A stretch of DNA of 64,000 bases from NCBI GenBank assembly GCA_036274695.1, contig DASUFF010000141.1, positions 3,314-67,313 of the forward strand, written 5' to 3'. Positions 1 to 8,182 of the stretch are shown here, in pieces. The DNA comes from DASUFF01 sp036274695 (lineage in GTDB: Bacteria > UBA10199 > JACPAL01 > GCA-016699445). Both the position numbers and the translations under genes were made by a program. Positions within the stretch are counted from its first letter, which is position 1, and every line of letters starts with the position of its first letter. The notes below the pieces were generated by a model that was not told the origin of the DNA, searched no databases, and saw only the letters and a program-made list of their open reading frames with translations.

Positions 1-1078
1 TCCTTTCCGCAGACACCTCCGCGGCAAGCTTCACCTTCTTCATATGGACCTTCAGGATCGCGGCGCGCCCGTTCAAGTCGGGATTGTCCAAGAGGATCTG
101 GCGGTCGAACCTTCCCGCCCGCAGAAGGGCGGGGTCCAAGATCTCCGGGCGGTTGGTGGCGGCGAGAAGTATGATGCCCTTGGAGGGGTCGAACCCGTCG
201 ATCTCGGCCAAGAGCTGGTTCAAGGTCTGCTGCATCTCTTCGTGGGCGCCGCCGCTCAAATAGCCCAGGGCCCGCGATTTGCCGACGGCGTCCAGCTCGT
301 CGATGAAGAGGAGGCAGGGGGCGCTGGCGCGCGCCTGCTCGAAGAGGTCGCGCACGCGCGCGGCTCCGAGGCCGACGAACATCTCCACGAACTCCGAGCC
401 GTTGATGGAGAAGAAGGGGACGTTCGCCTCGCCGGCGATGGCGCGGGCCATGAGCGTCTTGCCCGAACCCGGAGGACCCACGAGGAGGATGCCCTTCGGG
501 GCCCGGGCGCCCAGCTGGGCGTAACGCGCCGGGTCCTTCAAAAAATCGATCAGCTCGCGGACCTCTTCCTTCGCTTCCTCGACGCCGGCCACGTCGTCGA
601 AGGTGATCTTCACGTCCTTCTCCATGTAGATCTTGGCCTTGGACTTGCCCAGCCGCATGAGGCCGCCCTGGGCCCCGTCCGTCAGCCGCCCGAACATCCC
701 GCGCCAGAGCCAGAAAAGGAGGAGCAAGGGGAGGACCCAGGAGAGAACGGTCCAAAGGGTATTGTGATTGCGAGCCCCTTCGAAACGGACGCCTTTTTCC
801 GTGAGCTTGGCGACCAAGTCCTTGTCCTCCACCCGCACCGCGAGGAACCGGCGAGGCTTGGCGCCGTCCGCGGGCTTGAAGACGCCCGCGACCTTATCCT
901 CCGAAATGGCGACCTCCGCGACGTCGCCTTTTTCCAGGCGGGAGACGAAGTCGCTGTAGGGTATCTCCTCGGCGGGAGCGAACCAAGACGGGTTCTGCAG
1001 GAGCAGCCAGTAGCCGGCGATCAGGAGGACCAAAGCGACCCATCCCAGGCCGGGAATTCTCGACTTCCGCTCGTTCAT
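1..1078 (-). CDS. ftsH: ATP-dependent zinc metalloprotease FtsH (3' part outside window)
   Basis: Membrane-anchored AAA+ protease that unfolds and degrades membrane and short-lived cytosolic proteins. About 359 codons are present. The N-terminus has a transmembrane segment near residues 10-28, a short extracytoplasmic domain, and a second transmembrane segment near 107-127. The AAA module follows, with Walker A GPPGSGKT near residue 200, Walker B LLFIDELDA near 256 and the ATNRPEILDPALLRAGRFDR region near 305-324. The HEXGH zinc-protease domain must lie beyond base 1. The ATG at 1078 has no Shine-Dalgarno sequence. A TAAAAT hexamer (1085-1090) and a TGAC-N4-ATCA palindrome (1114-1125) lie directly upstream, so the message is predicted to be leaderless. 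Family assignment is secure. Confidence 0.95.
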   Translation of the reverse strand, partial: MNERKSRIPGLGWVALVLLIAGYWLLLQNPSWFAPAEEIPYSDFVSRLEKGDVAEVAISEDKVAGVFKPADGAKPRRFLAVRVEDKDLVAKLTEKGVRFEGARNHNTLWTVLSWVLPLLLLFWLWRGMFGRLTDGAQGGLMRLGKSKAKIYMEKDVKITFDDVAGVEEAKEEVRELIDFLKDPARYAQLGARAPKGILLVGPPGSGKTLMARAIAGEANVPFFSINGSEFVEMFVGLGAARVRDLFEQARASAPCLLFIDELDAVGKSRALGYLSGGAHEEMQQTLNQLLAEIDGFDPSKGIILLAATNRPEILDPALLRAGRFDRQILLDNPDLNGRAAILKVHMKKVKLAAEVSAER

Positions 1079-1084
1079 CCAAGC

Positions 1085-1125
1085 ATTTTACCGCAATGCC
1101 CTTCCGGAGGGCATGACAAGGATCA
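1085..1125 (-). promoter_or_regulatory. FNR/DNR-like site plus -10 of ftsH
   Basis: Palindrome TGACaaggATCA at 1114-1125, followed on the minus strand by TAAAAT (complement of 1085-1090). The centre-to-centre distance is 32 bp, as in class II FNR/CRP promoters. The predicted transcription start falls at about 1078, the first base of the ftsH ATG. Confidence 0.6.
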
Positions 1126-1147
1126 TGAATTTCAGCGGGCGGCGTGC

Positions 1148-1882
1148 TTAAGGGATCGGTATCGCGTCTTCATAGGGAAGCACCAAAACGCGCGTCCCGT
1201 GAAAATCGTTCTCCTTGGACGGGGTTTCCACGAAGAATTCGTTCAGCCAGAGGGCGTCCTCCGTGAAGAGGCGGACGCAGCCGTGGCTGGCGTTGTAGCC
1301 GGGCACCTCGGGCGAGCCGTGCAGCGCGTAGCCGCGTCGGAAGAACATGCAGTAGGGCATCGGGGCCCCTCCCTTGCCGATGGGGAATTTTCCGGATTTG
1401 CACTTGCGGCCGCCCTTGGAGAGCGCCGAAAACTCCCCGTCGGGGCTCCGGCAGCGGCTCCGCACGTCCGGACACCAATTCTTTCCGCCGGACGCCGGGC
1501 CCCAAAAAACGAGCTTGCCGTCCTCGTCGTAGGCCCCCCAGGCGAGCTGGGAGAGGTCCACGACGACGAGTTTCTCTCCGTCCGTGTCGCGCTTTTTCGG
1601 GAAAGGCGAGACGCTCATCACCGTGGCCCGTTCCAGCTTCTTGGGCACGGCGAGGATCATGCCGGGGCGCAGCTTGACGTTCATCCGGTTCGCGCGCCGG
1701 ACGAGATCACGCTCGTAGTCGTCGGGCCAAAGAATCTCCCACGTGTCTCCCGCGTCCACTTCGAGGCATTCGTAGCCCTTTTGGGTGCAAAGAATTTCTC
1801 CATACCGGCTTCCGGCCCCAGCGCGCGGGACGGCGCCCAGGAGGGAGAGCAGCGTCAAGAGGCTCACGCAGAATCTTTTCAT
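1148..1882 (-). CDS. L,D-transpeptidase (YkuD), secreted, with LysM-like segment
   Basis: Likely cross-links peptidoglycan (3-3 bonds) or attaches proteins to it in the periplasm. The 244-residue product starts with MKRFCVSLLTLLSLLGAVPRAGA, a Sec signal peptide. Residues of about 40-80 (GDTWEILW...NRMNVKLRPGMILAVP) resemble a LysM wall-binding repeat. The YkuD catalytic signature HGSPEVPGYNASHGCVRL is complete, with the His and the SHGC Cys expected for the active site. A TTG nine bases further upstream (1891) is open, but the ATG at 1882 gives the proper signal peptide. It has no Shine-Dalgarno sequence, and a TGAT-N4-GTCA box lies about 40 bp upstream, so a leaderless message is possible. 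Confidence 0.9.
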   Translation of the reverse strand: MKRFCVSLLTLLSLLGAVPRAGAGSRYGEILCTQKGYECLEVDAGDTWEILWPDDYERDLVRRANRMNVKLRPGMILAVPKKLERATVMSVSPFPKKRDTDGEKLVVVDLSQLAWGAYDEDGKLVFWGPASGGKNWCPDVRSRCRSPDGEFSALSKGGRKCKSGKFPIGKGGAPMPYCMFFRRGYALHGSPEVPGYNASHGCVRLFTEDALWLNEFFVETPSKENDFHGTRVLVLPYEDAIPIP

Positions 1883-1918
1883 CAGGGACAATAGATCATG
1901 AGGGGAAGCGCCCCGGTA

Positions 1919-1930
1919 TGATTTCGGTCA
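1919..1930 (-). promoter_or_regulatory. FNR/DNR-like site upstream of the L,D-transpeptidase gene
   Basis: TGATttcgGTCA overlaps the stop codon of the upstream USP gene. A poor -10 (ATCTAT, complement of 1891-1896) lies 31 bp away, which would start transcription near 1884, two bases before the ATG at 1882. Confidence 0.45.
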
Positions 1931-2824
1931 CTTCCCCGCGCGCGATGGGAGCGTAAGGGTGGAGCAGGGGGCGTGCCGCACCACGTTCTCGGCGACGCTT
2001 CCCAGGACCAGATGTGCGAGCCCTCTCCGTCCATGGGTCGGGATGACGATCAAATCGGCTCTCGTGGAACGGGCGCTCCGGCAAATGGCGTCGGCCGGTG
2101 CGCCGGAGAGCACGTGAATGCGGGCCCGCACCTTGCGCGAAACGGCCGCGGCGACGAGCGTTTTCAACTTTTTATGAGCCTTCTTCCTTAAGTCCTCCGA
2201 GAGCGTGGGAGGAAAATAGAGGCGCATCTCGGGAAACGGCGCCAGGTTCTCGACGGTCGGAGAGACGTGAACGATCTCGAGGCGGGCGGAAAAGAGCCCG
2301 GCCAAGTCCGAGGCGGCGCGAAGGACGCGGCGGGAGGATTCGTCGAAATCCAGCGGCACCAAGATGCGTTTGGGCGGCCACGCCCTCGGCTTGCGGACCA
2401 CCCAGACCGGCGCCGGAGAGCGGCGGACGATGCCTTCCGCCACGCTTCCCATCAGGACGTGAAGGAGCCCGGTCCTTCCGTGGCTCCCCATGACGACCAA
2501 GTCCGGCTTTTCGTCCTTCAAGACCCCCAAGACCGCCGTCTTCGGGTCTCCCGCGGCCAGGATGCCCTGGATCGAGCGCGGCGTTTGCCCTCCCTTTTTC
2601 TCCAAGAGGTTCCGCACTTCCCGGTACAGCCGCCGGTTGAGGAGGTTTTTCAAAGGCTCGGTCTGATGGCCCCAGTCGCGGATCAGGTAGGTGGGGCCGA
2701 TTTCCCAGACGTGGACGATGCCGAGGCGCGAGCGAAAGCGTGAGGCCAGCCTTTCCGAGAAATGAAGCGCTTCCCGGCCCGGCTTGGAAAAGTCATAAAG
2801 AGCGATGATTTTTTCGAATTTCAT
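1928..2824 (-). CDS. Universal stress protein, tandem UspA domains
   Basis: Cytosolic stress protein of 298 residues with two UspA domains, about 1-147 and 150-295. Each domain keeps the ATP-binding G-2x-G-9x-G(S) signature: GSHGRTGLLHVLMGS in the first and THGRRGLAHLVLGS in the second. The start MKFEKIIALYDFS is the family's usual first beta strand, so the ATG at 2824 is well placed. It is the first of four USP genes in the window; the others start at 8121, 17970 and 40889. An almost ideal class II FNR-like promoter precedes it. The physiological ligand or target is unknown. Confidence 0.92.
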   Translation of the reverse strand: MKFEKIIALYDFSKPGREALHFSERLASRFRSRLGIVHVWEIGPTYLIRDWGHQTEPLKNLLNRRLYREVRNLLEKKGGQTPRSIQGILAAGDPKTAVLGVLKDEKPDLVVMGSHGRTGLLHVLMGSVAEGIVRRSPAPVWVVRKPRAWPPKRILVPLDFDESSRRVLRAASDLAGLFSARLEIVHVSPTVENLAPFPEMRLYFPPTLSEDLRKKAHKKLKTLVAAAVSRKVRARIHVLSGAPADAICRSARSTRADLIVIPTHGRRGLAHLVLGSVAENVVRHAPCSTLTLPSRAGK

Positions 2825-2850
2825 AATGCCGCTCCTGAACGCAAACGTTT

Positions 2851-2890
2851 ATTCTAACCCCCCGCCTTAAGATCTCCATGACGAAAGTCA
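2851..2890 (-). promoter_or_regulatory. FNR/DNR-like site plus -10 of the USP gene
   Basis: ATGACGAAAGTCAT (2878-2891, core 2879-2890) is followed at 31 bp centre-to-centre by TAGAAT (complement of 2851-2856). This fits a class II activator site near -41.5, with transcription starting near 2844, 20 bp before the ATG. Confidence 0.65.
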
Positions 2891-2908
2891 TCCTGCGGCG
2901 GATCCGGA

Positions 2909-3799
2909 TCAGAGGGACTTCAGCCCCTTCACCCGCGTCCCTTCCCGGATCTTGTCGCCGGGATAAAGAATGACCGTTTCCCCCGCCTTAAGCCCCGAGG
3001 CCACGACCGCCTTGACGGGATTGCGGGACTCGATTTCGACGCGGCGCTTGCGGGCTTTGCCGCCTTCCACGGCGAAGACCTCCCACGAGTCGCCTTCGCG
3101 GAAGAGGGCGCCTGTGGGGACGGTCAGGGCGTCGTCCACGGAGGCGACGACGATGTGCGCGTCGACCCGGAAGTTGTCGCCCAAACCCTTCCATTCCTCC
3201 AAGGGCGAGACGATCGTGATCACCACGTTCACGCGCTGCTCCTCCACGCCGAGGGCCGAGACCTTCATGAAGGCGGAGGGTTCCACGAGCTTGACGCGGC
3301 CTTGAAGGGGCTTCGGGCCGCCCCAGCCCTCGATGCGGACCGGGTCGCCGGAACGGACGCGGACGGCGTCGGTGGTCAGCACGTCGGCGACCACTTCGAG
3401 GGAGTGCGAATCGGCGACGTCCATGATGGCGGCGCCCCGCAAAATGGGGCCCTCGCTGTCGCGCTGGACGCGGAGGACGTAGCCGTCGACGGGGGCTAAT
3501 TGCGGCCGTTCCGGGCCCCAGTCGATGACGGCGACCGTTTGCCCCTTGAGGACGCGGTCTCCCGCCTTCAGGGTCACGCGCCTCAAGTTCCCTTCGACGT
3601 CGGCGATGACGGTATAGATGTCCACGGCGCGCGTGATGCCGTCCTCGACGACCTCCTGCTCGTAAGGTCCGCGGGCGACCTGGGCCAATTCCACCGCCAA
3701 CGGCCTCGGACGGATCGCCCAAACGACGGCCGCGACGAGGAACAACCCGCCCAAGGCCAACAAAACGCGTTTGACCGTCCGGTAAGAGTCTCGTTCCAT
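2909..3799 (-). CDS. Membrane fusion protein (HlyD/RND-type periplasmic adaptor) of ABC exporter
   Basis: Periplasmic adaptor of 296 residues that would link the inner-membrane ABC transporter encoded just upstream to an outer-membrane channel or a periplasmic substrate. One N-terminal transmembrane segment (VLLALGGLFLVAAVVWAI) is followed by a biotinyl/lipoyl-like hairpin (TLKAGDRVLKGQTVAVID ... APVDGYVLRV) and a beta-barrel region ending in KAGETVILYPGDKIREGTRVK. The coiled-coil hairpin is very short, as in many MacA-like adaptors of small ABC systems. The ATG at 3799 follows the permease stop (3802) directly. The open frame extends further upstream inside the permease gene, but that extension has no family similarity. 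No outer-membrane factor is encoded nearby. Confidence 0.85.
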   Translation of the reverse strand: MERDSYRTVKRVLLALGGLFLVAAVVWAIRPRPLAVELAQVARGPYEQEVVEDGITRAVDIYTVIADVEGNLRRVTLKAGDRVLKGQTVAVIDWGPERPQLAPVDGYVLRVQRDSEGPILRGAAIMDVADSHSLEVVADVLTTDAVRVRSGDPVRIEGWGGPKPLQGRVKLVEPSAFMKVSALGVEEQRVNVVITIVSPLEEWKGLGDNFRVDAHIVVASVDDALTVPTGALFREGDSWEVFAVEGGKARKRRVEIESRNPVKAVVASGLKAGETVILYPGDKIREGTRVKGLKSL

Positions 3800-3801
3800 G
3801 G

Positions 3802-6165
3802 TCACTCCGGCACTTTCAAGGCGCTCACCAGGTCCATCCGGTTGATGATGCGCCGGATGATGAGCGTGCTGAGGAAACTTGCGAGGACGACCACCGCGCT
3901 CGCCTGTAAAAAGGTGGACGGCTCCACGTGAATCGGCATTTGCATGTCCTTGGTTTCCATCAGGGCGATCATCAGCCGCACGAACCCATAACCCAAGACC
4001 CACCCCAAAGGAACGGCCAAGAGCGTGAGCACGGCGGCCTCTCCCGCCAGAATGCGGAAGACCTCGTTCCGCGTAAATCCCAAGACGCGCAGGCTCAAAA
4101 GCTCCCAAGTCCGCTCGGAGAGCGAGACGCGCGCGCTGTTGTAGACGACGCCCACCGAGATGATGGCGGCGAAACCGGTCAAGACCGCCGCGTAGACTAA
4201 GATGAAGCTGCCCATGGTCTTCTCAAACATGCGGATGGCCGTCTCCTTGACGTTGATCGCGCCGATCCGGGGCATGTTGCGGAGGGCCGCCAGCAATTCG
4301 TCCTTCCGGTCGGGATCGATCTTGAGGGAGGCGGACGTGACGGCGTCGTCGTTCATGAGCCGGTTCAACGCGCTCAGGTCCATCGCCGCGAAGGTGCCCA
4401 CCCAATTATCGACCACGCCCCCGCACGTTACCACCCAAGACGGGCGCTTGCCCGTCAGGACCTCCACGCCGAAGGCGTCGCCCGGACGGACGCCCAGGCG
4501 GTCCGCCAAATTCTTGCTCAAGACCGCGCCCTCGGGCGGAAGGCCGATGCGTTGCATATGGCGGTCCAAGATCTGACGGAGCTTGGCGCCTTCCGGAAGG
4601 CCGAAGAGGGCGGTTTGTTCCGAAAAATTCGCGCGGCGGACGCGGACGGGGAGGGTCCGATAGCCTTCGACGGACAGGACGCCGGGAGCGTGCCCGAGCT
4701 CGTAGAGGGCGCTGCGGGAGGTGTCTTCGATGAAGGAGACGCCGACGTCGTCCCGCTGTAGGACCGAGAACTGGTAGTAAAGGATGTAGGCCACCGAATC
4801 CCGCCAGAAGAGTCCGAGCATGAGGATCATGAGGGCGAAGGAGATGCCGACGATCCCGAGCCCCGTGCGCACCGGGCGGATCGCCAGGTTGCGGAAGACG
4901 ATCCGGCCCGTCGTGGAGAGGAAGCGGCTTAAGCCCAGGCGCTCGGAAAGGGTCTTGTGGAACATGAGGGGGACGGGCGGCCGCATCGCCTCCGCCGGCG
5001 CGAGCCTAAAGACGCGCCGCAAGGACCCGAACGCCCCGATCACGGCCGCCAGAAAGCTCACGCCCACGCCGGTGACGGCCTGGAGCGGGTTCAGGCGGTA
5101 GTCGAGGGCGGGAAAATGGAAAAAACCTTCATAGACGCGGCTCAACATCGTGCCGATCCAGACGCCTCCCGCGATGCCGGCGGCTGCGCCCAGGAAGACG
5201 ATCGACGAAATCATCTTGAGGTAATGCAGCGAGATCGACCAGTTGCCGTAGCCCAGCGCCTTCAGCGTCGCGATTTGCGAGCGCTGCAGGCCGATCAATC
5301 GGCTGATGACGACGTTCAGCAGGTAGGCGGAGACGGAGAGGAAGACGAAGGGGATCAGCGTGGCGGAGACCTTTTGTTGGGCGATCTCGTCGGTCACGGC
5401 GCGGTTCGAAAGCTGATCCTCCCGGCCGTAGGCCCCGAGCCCTCCGTAAGTCGCCAGGATCCGGTCGATGGATTCGATCACGCGCTTTTTGCTCGCGCCG
5501 GGGGCGAGCTTGAGCGTCACGCTGTTGAAGGCGCCTTTCATGTCCAGGGCGTGGGCGAGCGTGTCCTCCGGGATCCAGAAGATGCCGAACTCGCGGTCGT
5601 TGGGGATCGGCGTGGCTCCGCTGATCGCGTAGACATACTCAGGCGAGAGTCCCAAGCCCACCACGTGGAGCTTTTTGTATTTGCCTTCCAAGACGGCGAC
5701 GATCTCGTCGCCGGGTTTGAACCCGTTGGCCCGGGCGAAGCCTTCGCCCATCACGACCTCGTCGCCGCGCGCCGGATCCACCATCCGCCCTTCGCGGATG
5801 TGGAGGCGATTCAGCTCGATCCGCCCGTCCTCCGGAACGGAAATGAAGCGGCCGACCGCCGGCTCGACGCGGCCCGGGATTTCCAAAAGGGCGTCCCGCA
5901 CCACGCGCGTCTCCAAGCTGGCGACTCCGTCGATCCTCTGAAGCTCTTCCCGGACGGGGAGGGGGGCGCGCTTGAGCTCCGCAAAGACGTCGGCGAAACG
6001 CCCTTGCCGGTAAAAGGCGTCCTGGGCGAGCTTGAGAGAATCGTGCGTGCTCAAAGAAGCGATGAGAGCCGAGATGCCGCTGCCCACCACCAGGGCTATG
6101 GTCACGACCTGGGCCTTCATGCCCCATAGATCCCGGAAGGCCTTGAGATCGAGCTTCCTCACCAT
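3802..6165 (-). CDS. ABC transporter permease, FtsX/MacB-like, two permease units
   Basis: Inner-membrane permease of 787 residues built from two FtsX-type units, each with a large extracytoplasmic loop after the first transmembrane helix. Total helix count looks like eight (TM1 near residues 20-40; clusters near 270-390, about 430-450 and near 650-780). Such permeases use ATP to work on lipoproteins, peptides or macrolides at the periplasmic face and do not import solutes. The ATG at 6165 overlaps the ATPase gene stop (6159) by 7 bp, indicating translational coupling. It sits between the ATPase gene and the adaptor gene in one leftward operon. The substrate cannot be inferred. Confidence 0.88.
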   Translation of the reverse strand: MVRKLDLKAFRDLWGMKAQVVTIALVVGSGISALIASLSTHDSLKLAQDAFYRQGRFADVFAELKRAPLPVREELQRIDGVASLETRVVRDALLEIPGRVEPAVGRFISVPEDGRIELNRLHIREGRMVDPARGDEVVMGEGFARANGFKPGDEIVAVLEGKYKKLHVVGLGLSPEYVYAISGATPIPNDREFGIFWIPEDTLAHALDMKGAFNSVTLKLAPGASKKRVIESIDRILATYGGLGAYGREDQLSNRAVTDEIAQQKVSATLIPFVFLSVSAYLLNVVISRLIGLQRSQIATLKALGYGNWSISLHYLKMISSIVFLGAAAGIAGGVWIGTMLSRVYEGFFHFPALDYRLNPLQAVTGVGVSFLAAVIGAFGSLRRVFRLAPAEAMRPPVPLMFHKTLSERLGLSRFLSTTGRIVFRNLAIRPVRTGLGIVGISFALMILMLGLFWRDSVAYILYYQFSVLQRDDVGVSFIEDTSRSALYELGHAPGVLSVEGYRTLPVRVRRANFSEQTALFGLPEGAKLRQILDRHMQRIGLPPEGAVLSKNLADRLGVRPGDAFGVEVLTGKRPSWVVTCGGVVDNWVGTFAAMDLSALNRLMNDDAVTSASLKIDPDRKDELLAALRNMPRIGAINVKETAIRMFEKTMGSFILVYAAVLTGFAAIISVGVVYNSARVSLSERTWELLSLRVLGFTRNEVFRILAGEAAVLTLLAVPLGWVLGYGFVRLMIALMETKDMQMPIHVEPSTFLQASAVVVLASFLSTLIIRRIINRMDLVSALKVPE

Positions 6166-6869
6166 GAAAGCTCCCCGGGTTTGAGCTTTTTCGCGTTGGT
6201 CTCCAAGGCCGTGATCCTTCCGTCGCCCAGGCGGACGACCCGGTCCGCCATGCCCGCGATGGCTGCGTTGTGGGTGATGATGACCGTCGTCGTGCCGAGA
6301 TCTCGGTTCACCCGCTGCAGGGCCTCCAGGACCATCTTGCCCGTCTGGTAATCGAGGGCCCCCGTCGGCTCGTCGCACAGAAGGACGTCCGGGCCCTTGG
6401 CGATGGCGCGGGCGATGGCCACGCGCTGTTGTTCGCCGCCGGAGAGCTGGGAGGGGAAGTGGCCGAGCCGTTCTTCGAGGCCCACGAGCTTGAGCGCTTC
6501 CCGCGCGTCCATCGGCTTCTCGGCGATTTCCGTAACCAACACCACGTTCTCCAGGGCGGTCAGGCTGGGGATCAGATTGTAGAATTGAAAAACGAAGCCG
6601 ATGTGCTCGCGCCGGTAGCGGGTCAGCGCCTCTTCGCCCGCTTCGCGCAGGTTGTGGTCCCGGTAACGGACCTCGCCGGACGTGGGCGTGTCGAGCCCGC
6701 CCAAGATGTTCAGGAGCGTCGACTTGCCGCTGCCCGACGGGCCCAACAAGACGACGAACTCGCCGTCGTAGAGATCAAGATCGATGCCCCTGAGGGCGGG
6801 CACTTCCACCTCGCCCATCGTGTACGTCTTCGTGAGGCCTTTGGCGGAAAAGACGGGCGTTCGATCCAT
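6159..6869 (-). CDS. ABC transporter ATP-binding protein, LolD/MacB type
   Basis: ATPase of 236 residues with Walker A GPSGSGKST near residue 44, Q-loop FQFYNLIP, signature LSGGEQQRVAIARA, Walker B VLLCDEPTGALD and H-loop THN. The QFYNLIPSLTALENV and GGEQQRVAIARA wording is typical of the LolD/MacB/FtsE group, matching the FtsX-type permease downstream. The ATG at 6869 has no Shine-Dalgarno sequence. GATAAT lies only 8 bp before it, with a TGAT-N4-GTCA box 31 bp further up, so the operon's first message is predicted to start at the start codon. Confidence 0.93.
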   Translation of the reverse strand: MDRTPVFSAKGLTKTYTMGEVEVPALRGIDLDLYDGEFVVLLGPSGSGKSTLLNILGGLDTPTSGEVRYRDHNLREAGEEALTRYRREHIGFVFQFYNLIPSLTALENVVLVTEIAEKPMDAREALKLVGLEERLGHFPSQLSGGEQQRVAIARAIAKGPDVLLCDEPTGALDYQTGKMVLEALQRVNRDLGTTTVIITHNAAIAGMADRVVRLGDGRITALETNAKKLKPGELSW

Positions 6870-6876
6870 AAATCAA

Positions 6877-6916
6877 ATTATCACGGAGACGGCCCACTCC
6901 CGAATGATTTTGGTCA
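6877..6916 (-). promoter_or_regulatory. FNR/DNR-like site plus -10 of the ABC exporter operon
   Basis: TGATtttgGTCA (6905-6916) and GATAAT (complement of 6877-6882) are 31 bp apart centre-to-centre. The predicted start of transcription is about 6870, next to the ATG at 6869, so the transcript would be leaderless. Confidence 0.6.
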
Positions 6917-6951
6917 GTCCTCCGCCCTCTGCCCAAAATCATGGCGGGCCC

Positions 6952-6991
6952 TGACCTCTGTCATACCGTCCTCCCGCCGCCCGATTTAAAT
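6952..6991 (+). promoter_or_regulatory. FNR/DNR-like site plus -10 of the small gene at 7031
   Basis: TGACctctGTCA (6952-6963) is followed 31 bp centre-to-centre by TTAAAT (6986-6991). Transcription would start near 6998. The divergent site at 6905-6916 serves the ABC operon, so the 160-bp intergenic region carries two back-to-back boxes. Confidence 0.5.
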
Positions 6992-7030
6992 TAATGATAG
7001 ATGAGGGAAACGACCAAGAAAGGAACCGCT

Positions 7031-7288
7031 ATGAAACCCGGCAAAAAACCGGCGAAAGCCGCCCCCCGCAAGCCATTGAACGACCGGATGGAGGCCCTCC
7101 TGAAGGAGTTTTTGGCCAAGGTGGCCGAGGCCTCCTACCAAGTCGCCCTCAAGACCGGTTTTCGGGGGTCGTTCATGACCTTCCTGTCGGATCTCCAAGA
7201 CGCGCTCGACCAGGTCGTCCACAAGGACAGGGCGCTGGCCCGTCGCCTGGGCCGCGCGGCTGCAGCCGGCCACCGCGTGGTTCATTAA
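7031..7288 (+). CDS. Small helical protein of unknown function, paralogue of the 37244-37552 product
   Basis: The product has 85 residues, a basic N-terminus (MKPGKKPAKAAPRK) and a predicted helical body. No function is recognised. The stretch EASYQVALKTGFRGS...DLQDALDQVVHKD matches EASCRVAFRCKKRGV...SFKRALKAVLKRD in the small protein at 37244-37552, pointing to a shared family. The ATG at 7031 is preceded by AAAGGAACC at good spacing and is preferred over an in-frame start at 7001. An FNR-like box and -10 lie upstream, as for its paralogue's upstream region. It is convergent with the DUF302 gene. Possibly a stress-induced cytosolic protein (inference from promoter only). Confidence 0.6.
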   Translation: MKPGKKPAKAAPRKPLNDRMEALLKEFLAKVAEASYQVALKTGFRGSFMTFLSDLQDALDQVVHKDRALARRLGRAAAAGHRVVH

Positions 7289-7306
7289 GCCGCCGGATGA
7301 GGTCTT

Positions 7307-7696
7307 TCATCCCAGCAACTCCATCGCCTGCGCCAGCTTCTCCCGTACCCGGTGCGCGATCTTCTCCAGCTCCGGATTGGCGATGGCCTGCATGGACGCG
7401 GCCGGATCGACGGCGGCCACCTCGACGCGGCCGGGCGCGTGCTCCTGGACGATCACGTTGCAGGGAAGCATCGTCCCGATCTTGTCTTCGGCCAGCAGGG
7501 CCTGATGAGCGAAGGGGGGATTGCAGGCCCCGAGGATCCGATAATTGCGAAAGTCGACGTCGAGCTTTTTCTTCAACGTCGCCTTGACGTCGATGTCGGT
7601 CAGGACGCCGAAACCCTCTTTCTTGAGCGCTTCGACCGTGCGGTTCACCGCGTCCTCGAAGGTCGTCTTCAAGGTCTTGCTGAAGTAGTAAGGCAT
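7307..7696 (-). CDS. DUF302 family protein
   Basis: A 129-residue cytosolic protein with the complete DUF302 pattern: MPYYFSKTLKTTFEDAV at the start, EGFGVLTDIDVKATLKKKL, the YRILGACNPPFAHQAL core with its conserved Cys and Pro pair, and MLPCNVIVQE. DUF302 proteins often sit with thiol, sulfur or stress genes, but their activity is not established. The gene starts 14 bp after the stop of the USP gene (7711-8121), with AGGAAGGAGAAG ahead of the ATG, so the two probably form one operon under the FNR-like promoter at 8139-8179. Confidence 0.9.
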   Translation of the reverse strand: MPYYFSKTLKTTFEDAVNRTVEALKKEGFGVLTDIDVKATLKKKLDVDFRNYRILGACNPPFAHQALLAEDKIGTMLPCNVIVQEHAPGRVEVAAVDPAASMQAIANPELEKIAHRVREKLAQAMELLG

Positions 7697-7710
7697 GGCG
7701 CTTCTCCTTC

Positions 7711-8121
7711 CTATTTTACGAGCAGAATGGGGCAGGGCGCGAGGATGGCCACCTTGTAGCTGATCGTCCCCCAGTCCTGTCCCTTCCGCCCCGGTGTTAC
7801 GGCGTGCGAATTCATCACGATCAAATCCACCTTACGGGCCCGCGCGGTGCGCACGATGCCCTCCGTCCGGTGCCCCAGGTAAATTTCCTCCCGGACGGGC
7901 CGCCGCCGGATCGCGTGCCCCAGCTTTTTCATGCGAATCCGCGCGTCCGTCAACAGCTCCGCGTAAAACTTCTTGAGCTCCCGGTTCGTCGGAAGACGGA
8001 TTTCCTCCACGATATGCAGGAGTGTGATCCGCGCGCGCGGCCCGCCCGCCTGAAGGGCCGCGGCGACGGCGCGCTTGTTCTTGGGGGTGAAGTCGACGGG
8101 GATCAGTATGTTCCGGAACAT
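7711..8121 (-). CDS. Universal stress protein, single UspA domain
   Basis: A 136-residue one-domain USP starting MFRNILIPVDFTPKNKRAV, the standard first strand and P-loop region. The C-terminal ATP-binding signature is altered: the usual G-2x-G-9x-G is replaced by NSHAVTPGRKGQDWGTISYKVA, so nucleotide binding may differ. The ATG follows an AGGAGGC Shine-Dalgarno sequence. It leads a two-gene operon with the DUF302 gene. Confidence 0.85.
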   Translation of the reverse strand: MFRNILIPVDFTPKNKRAVAAALQAGGPRARITLLHIVEEIRLPTNRELKKFYAELLTDARIRMKKLGHAIRRRPVREEIYLGHRTEGIVRTARARKVDLIVMNSHAVTPGRKGQDWGTISYKVAILAPCPILLVK

Positions 8122-8138
8122 GGAGCCTCCTGGCGATT

Positions 8139-8179
8139 ATGAGACACCAAAGGCGTTTTCTGCGGAATGACGAAAGTCA
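8139..8179 (-). promoter_or_regulatory. FNR/DNR-like site plus weak -10 of the USP-DUF302 operon
   Basis: TGACgaaaGTCA at 8168-8179, the same core sequence as at 2879-2890. A TCTCAT hexamer (complement of 8139-8144) lies 32 bp away. CATAAT (complement of 8136-8141) is a better -10 but sits 35 bp away. Confidence 0.5.
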
Positions 8180-8182
8180 GGT

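Noticed and set aside
1096..1114. ATGCCCT-TCCGG-AGGGCAT hairpin between ftsH and the L,D-transpeptidase gene
   Set aside because: Perfect 7-bp stem but no T-tract on either strand, and it sits beside the ftsH promoter box; not called as a terminator.
44..1894. 616-codon open frame on the + strand across ftsH and the L,D-transpeptidase
   Set aside because: It runs antisense to two well-conserved genes and encodes a low-complexity Glu/Gly/Val-rich product; a common artefact in GC-rich DNA.
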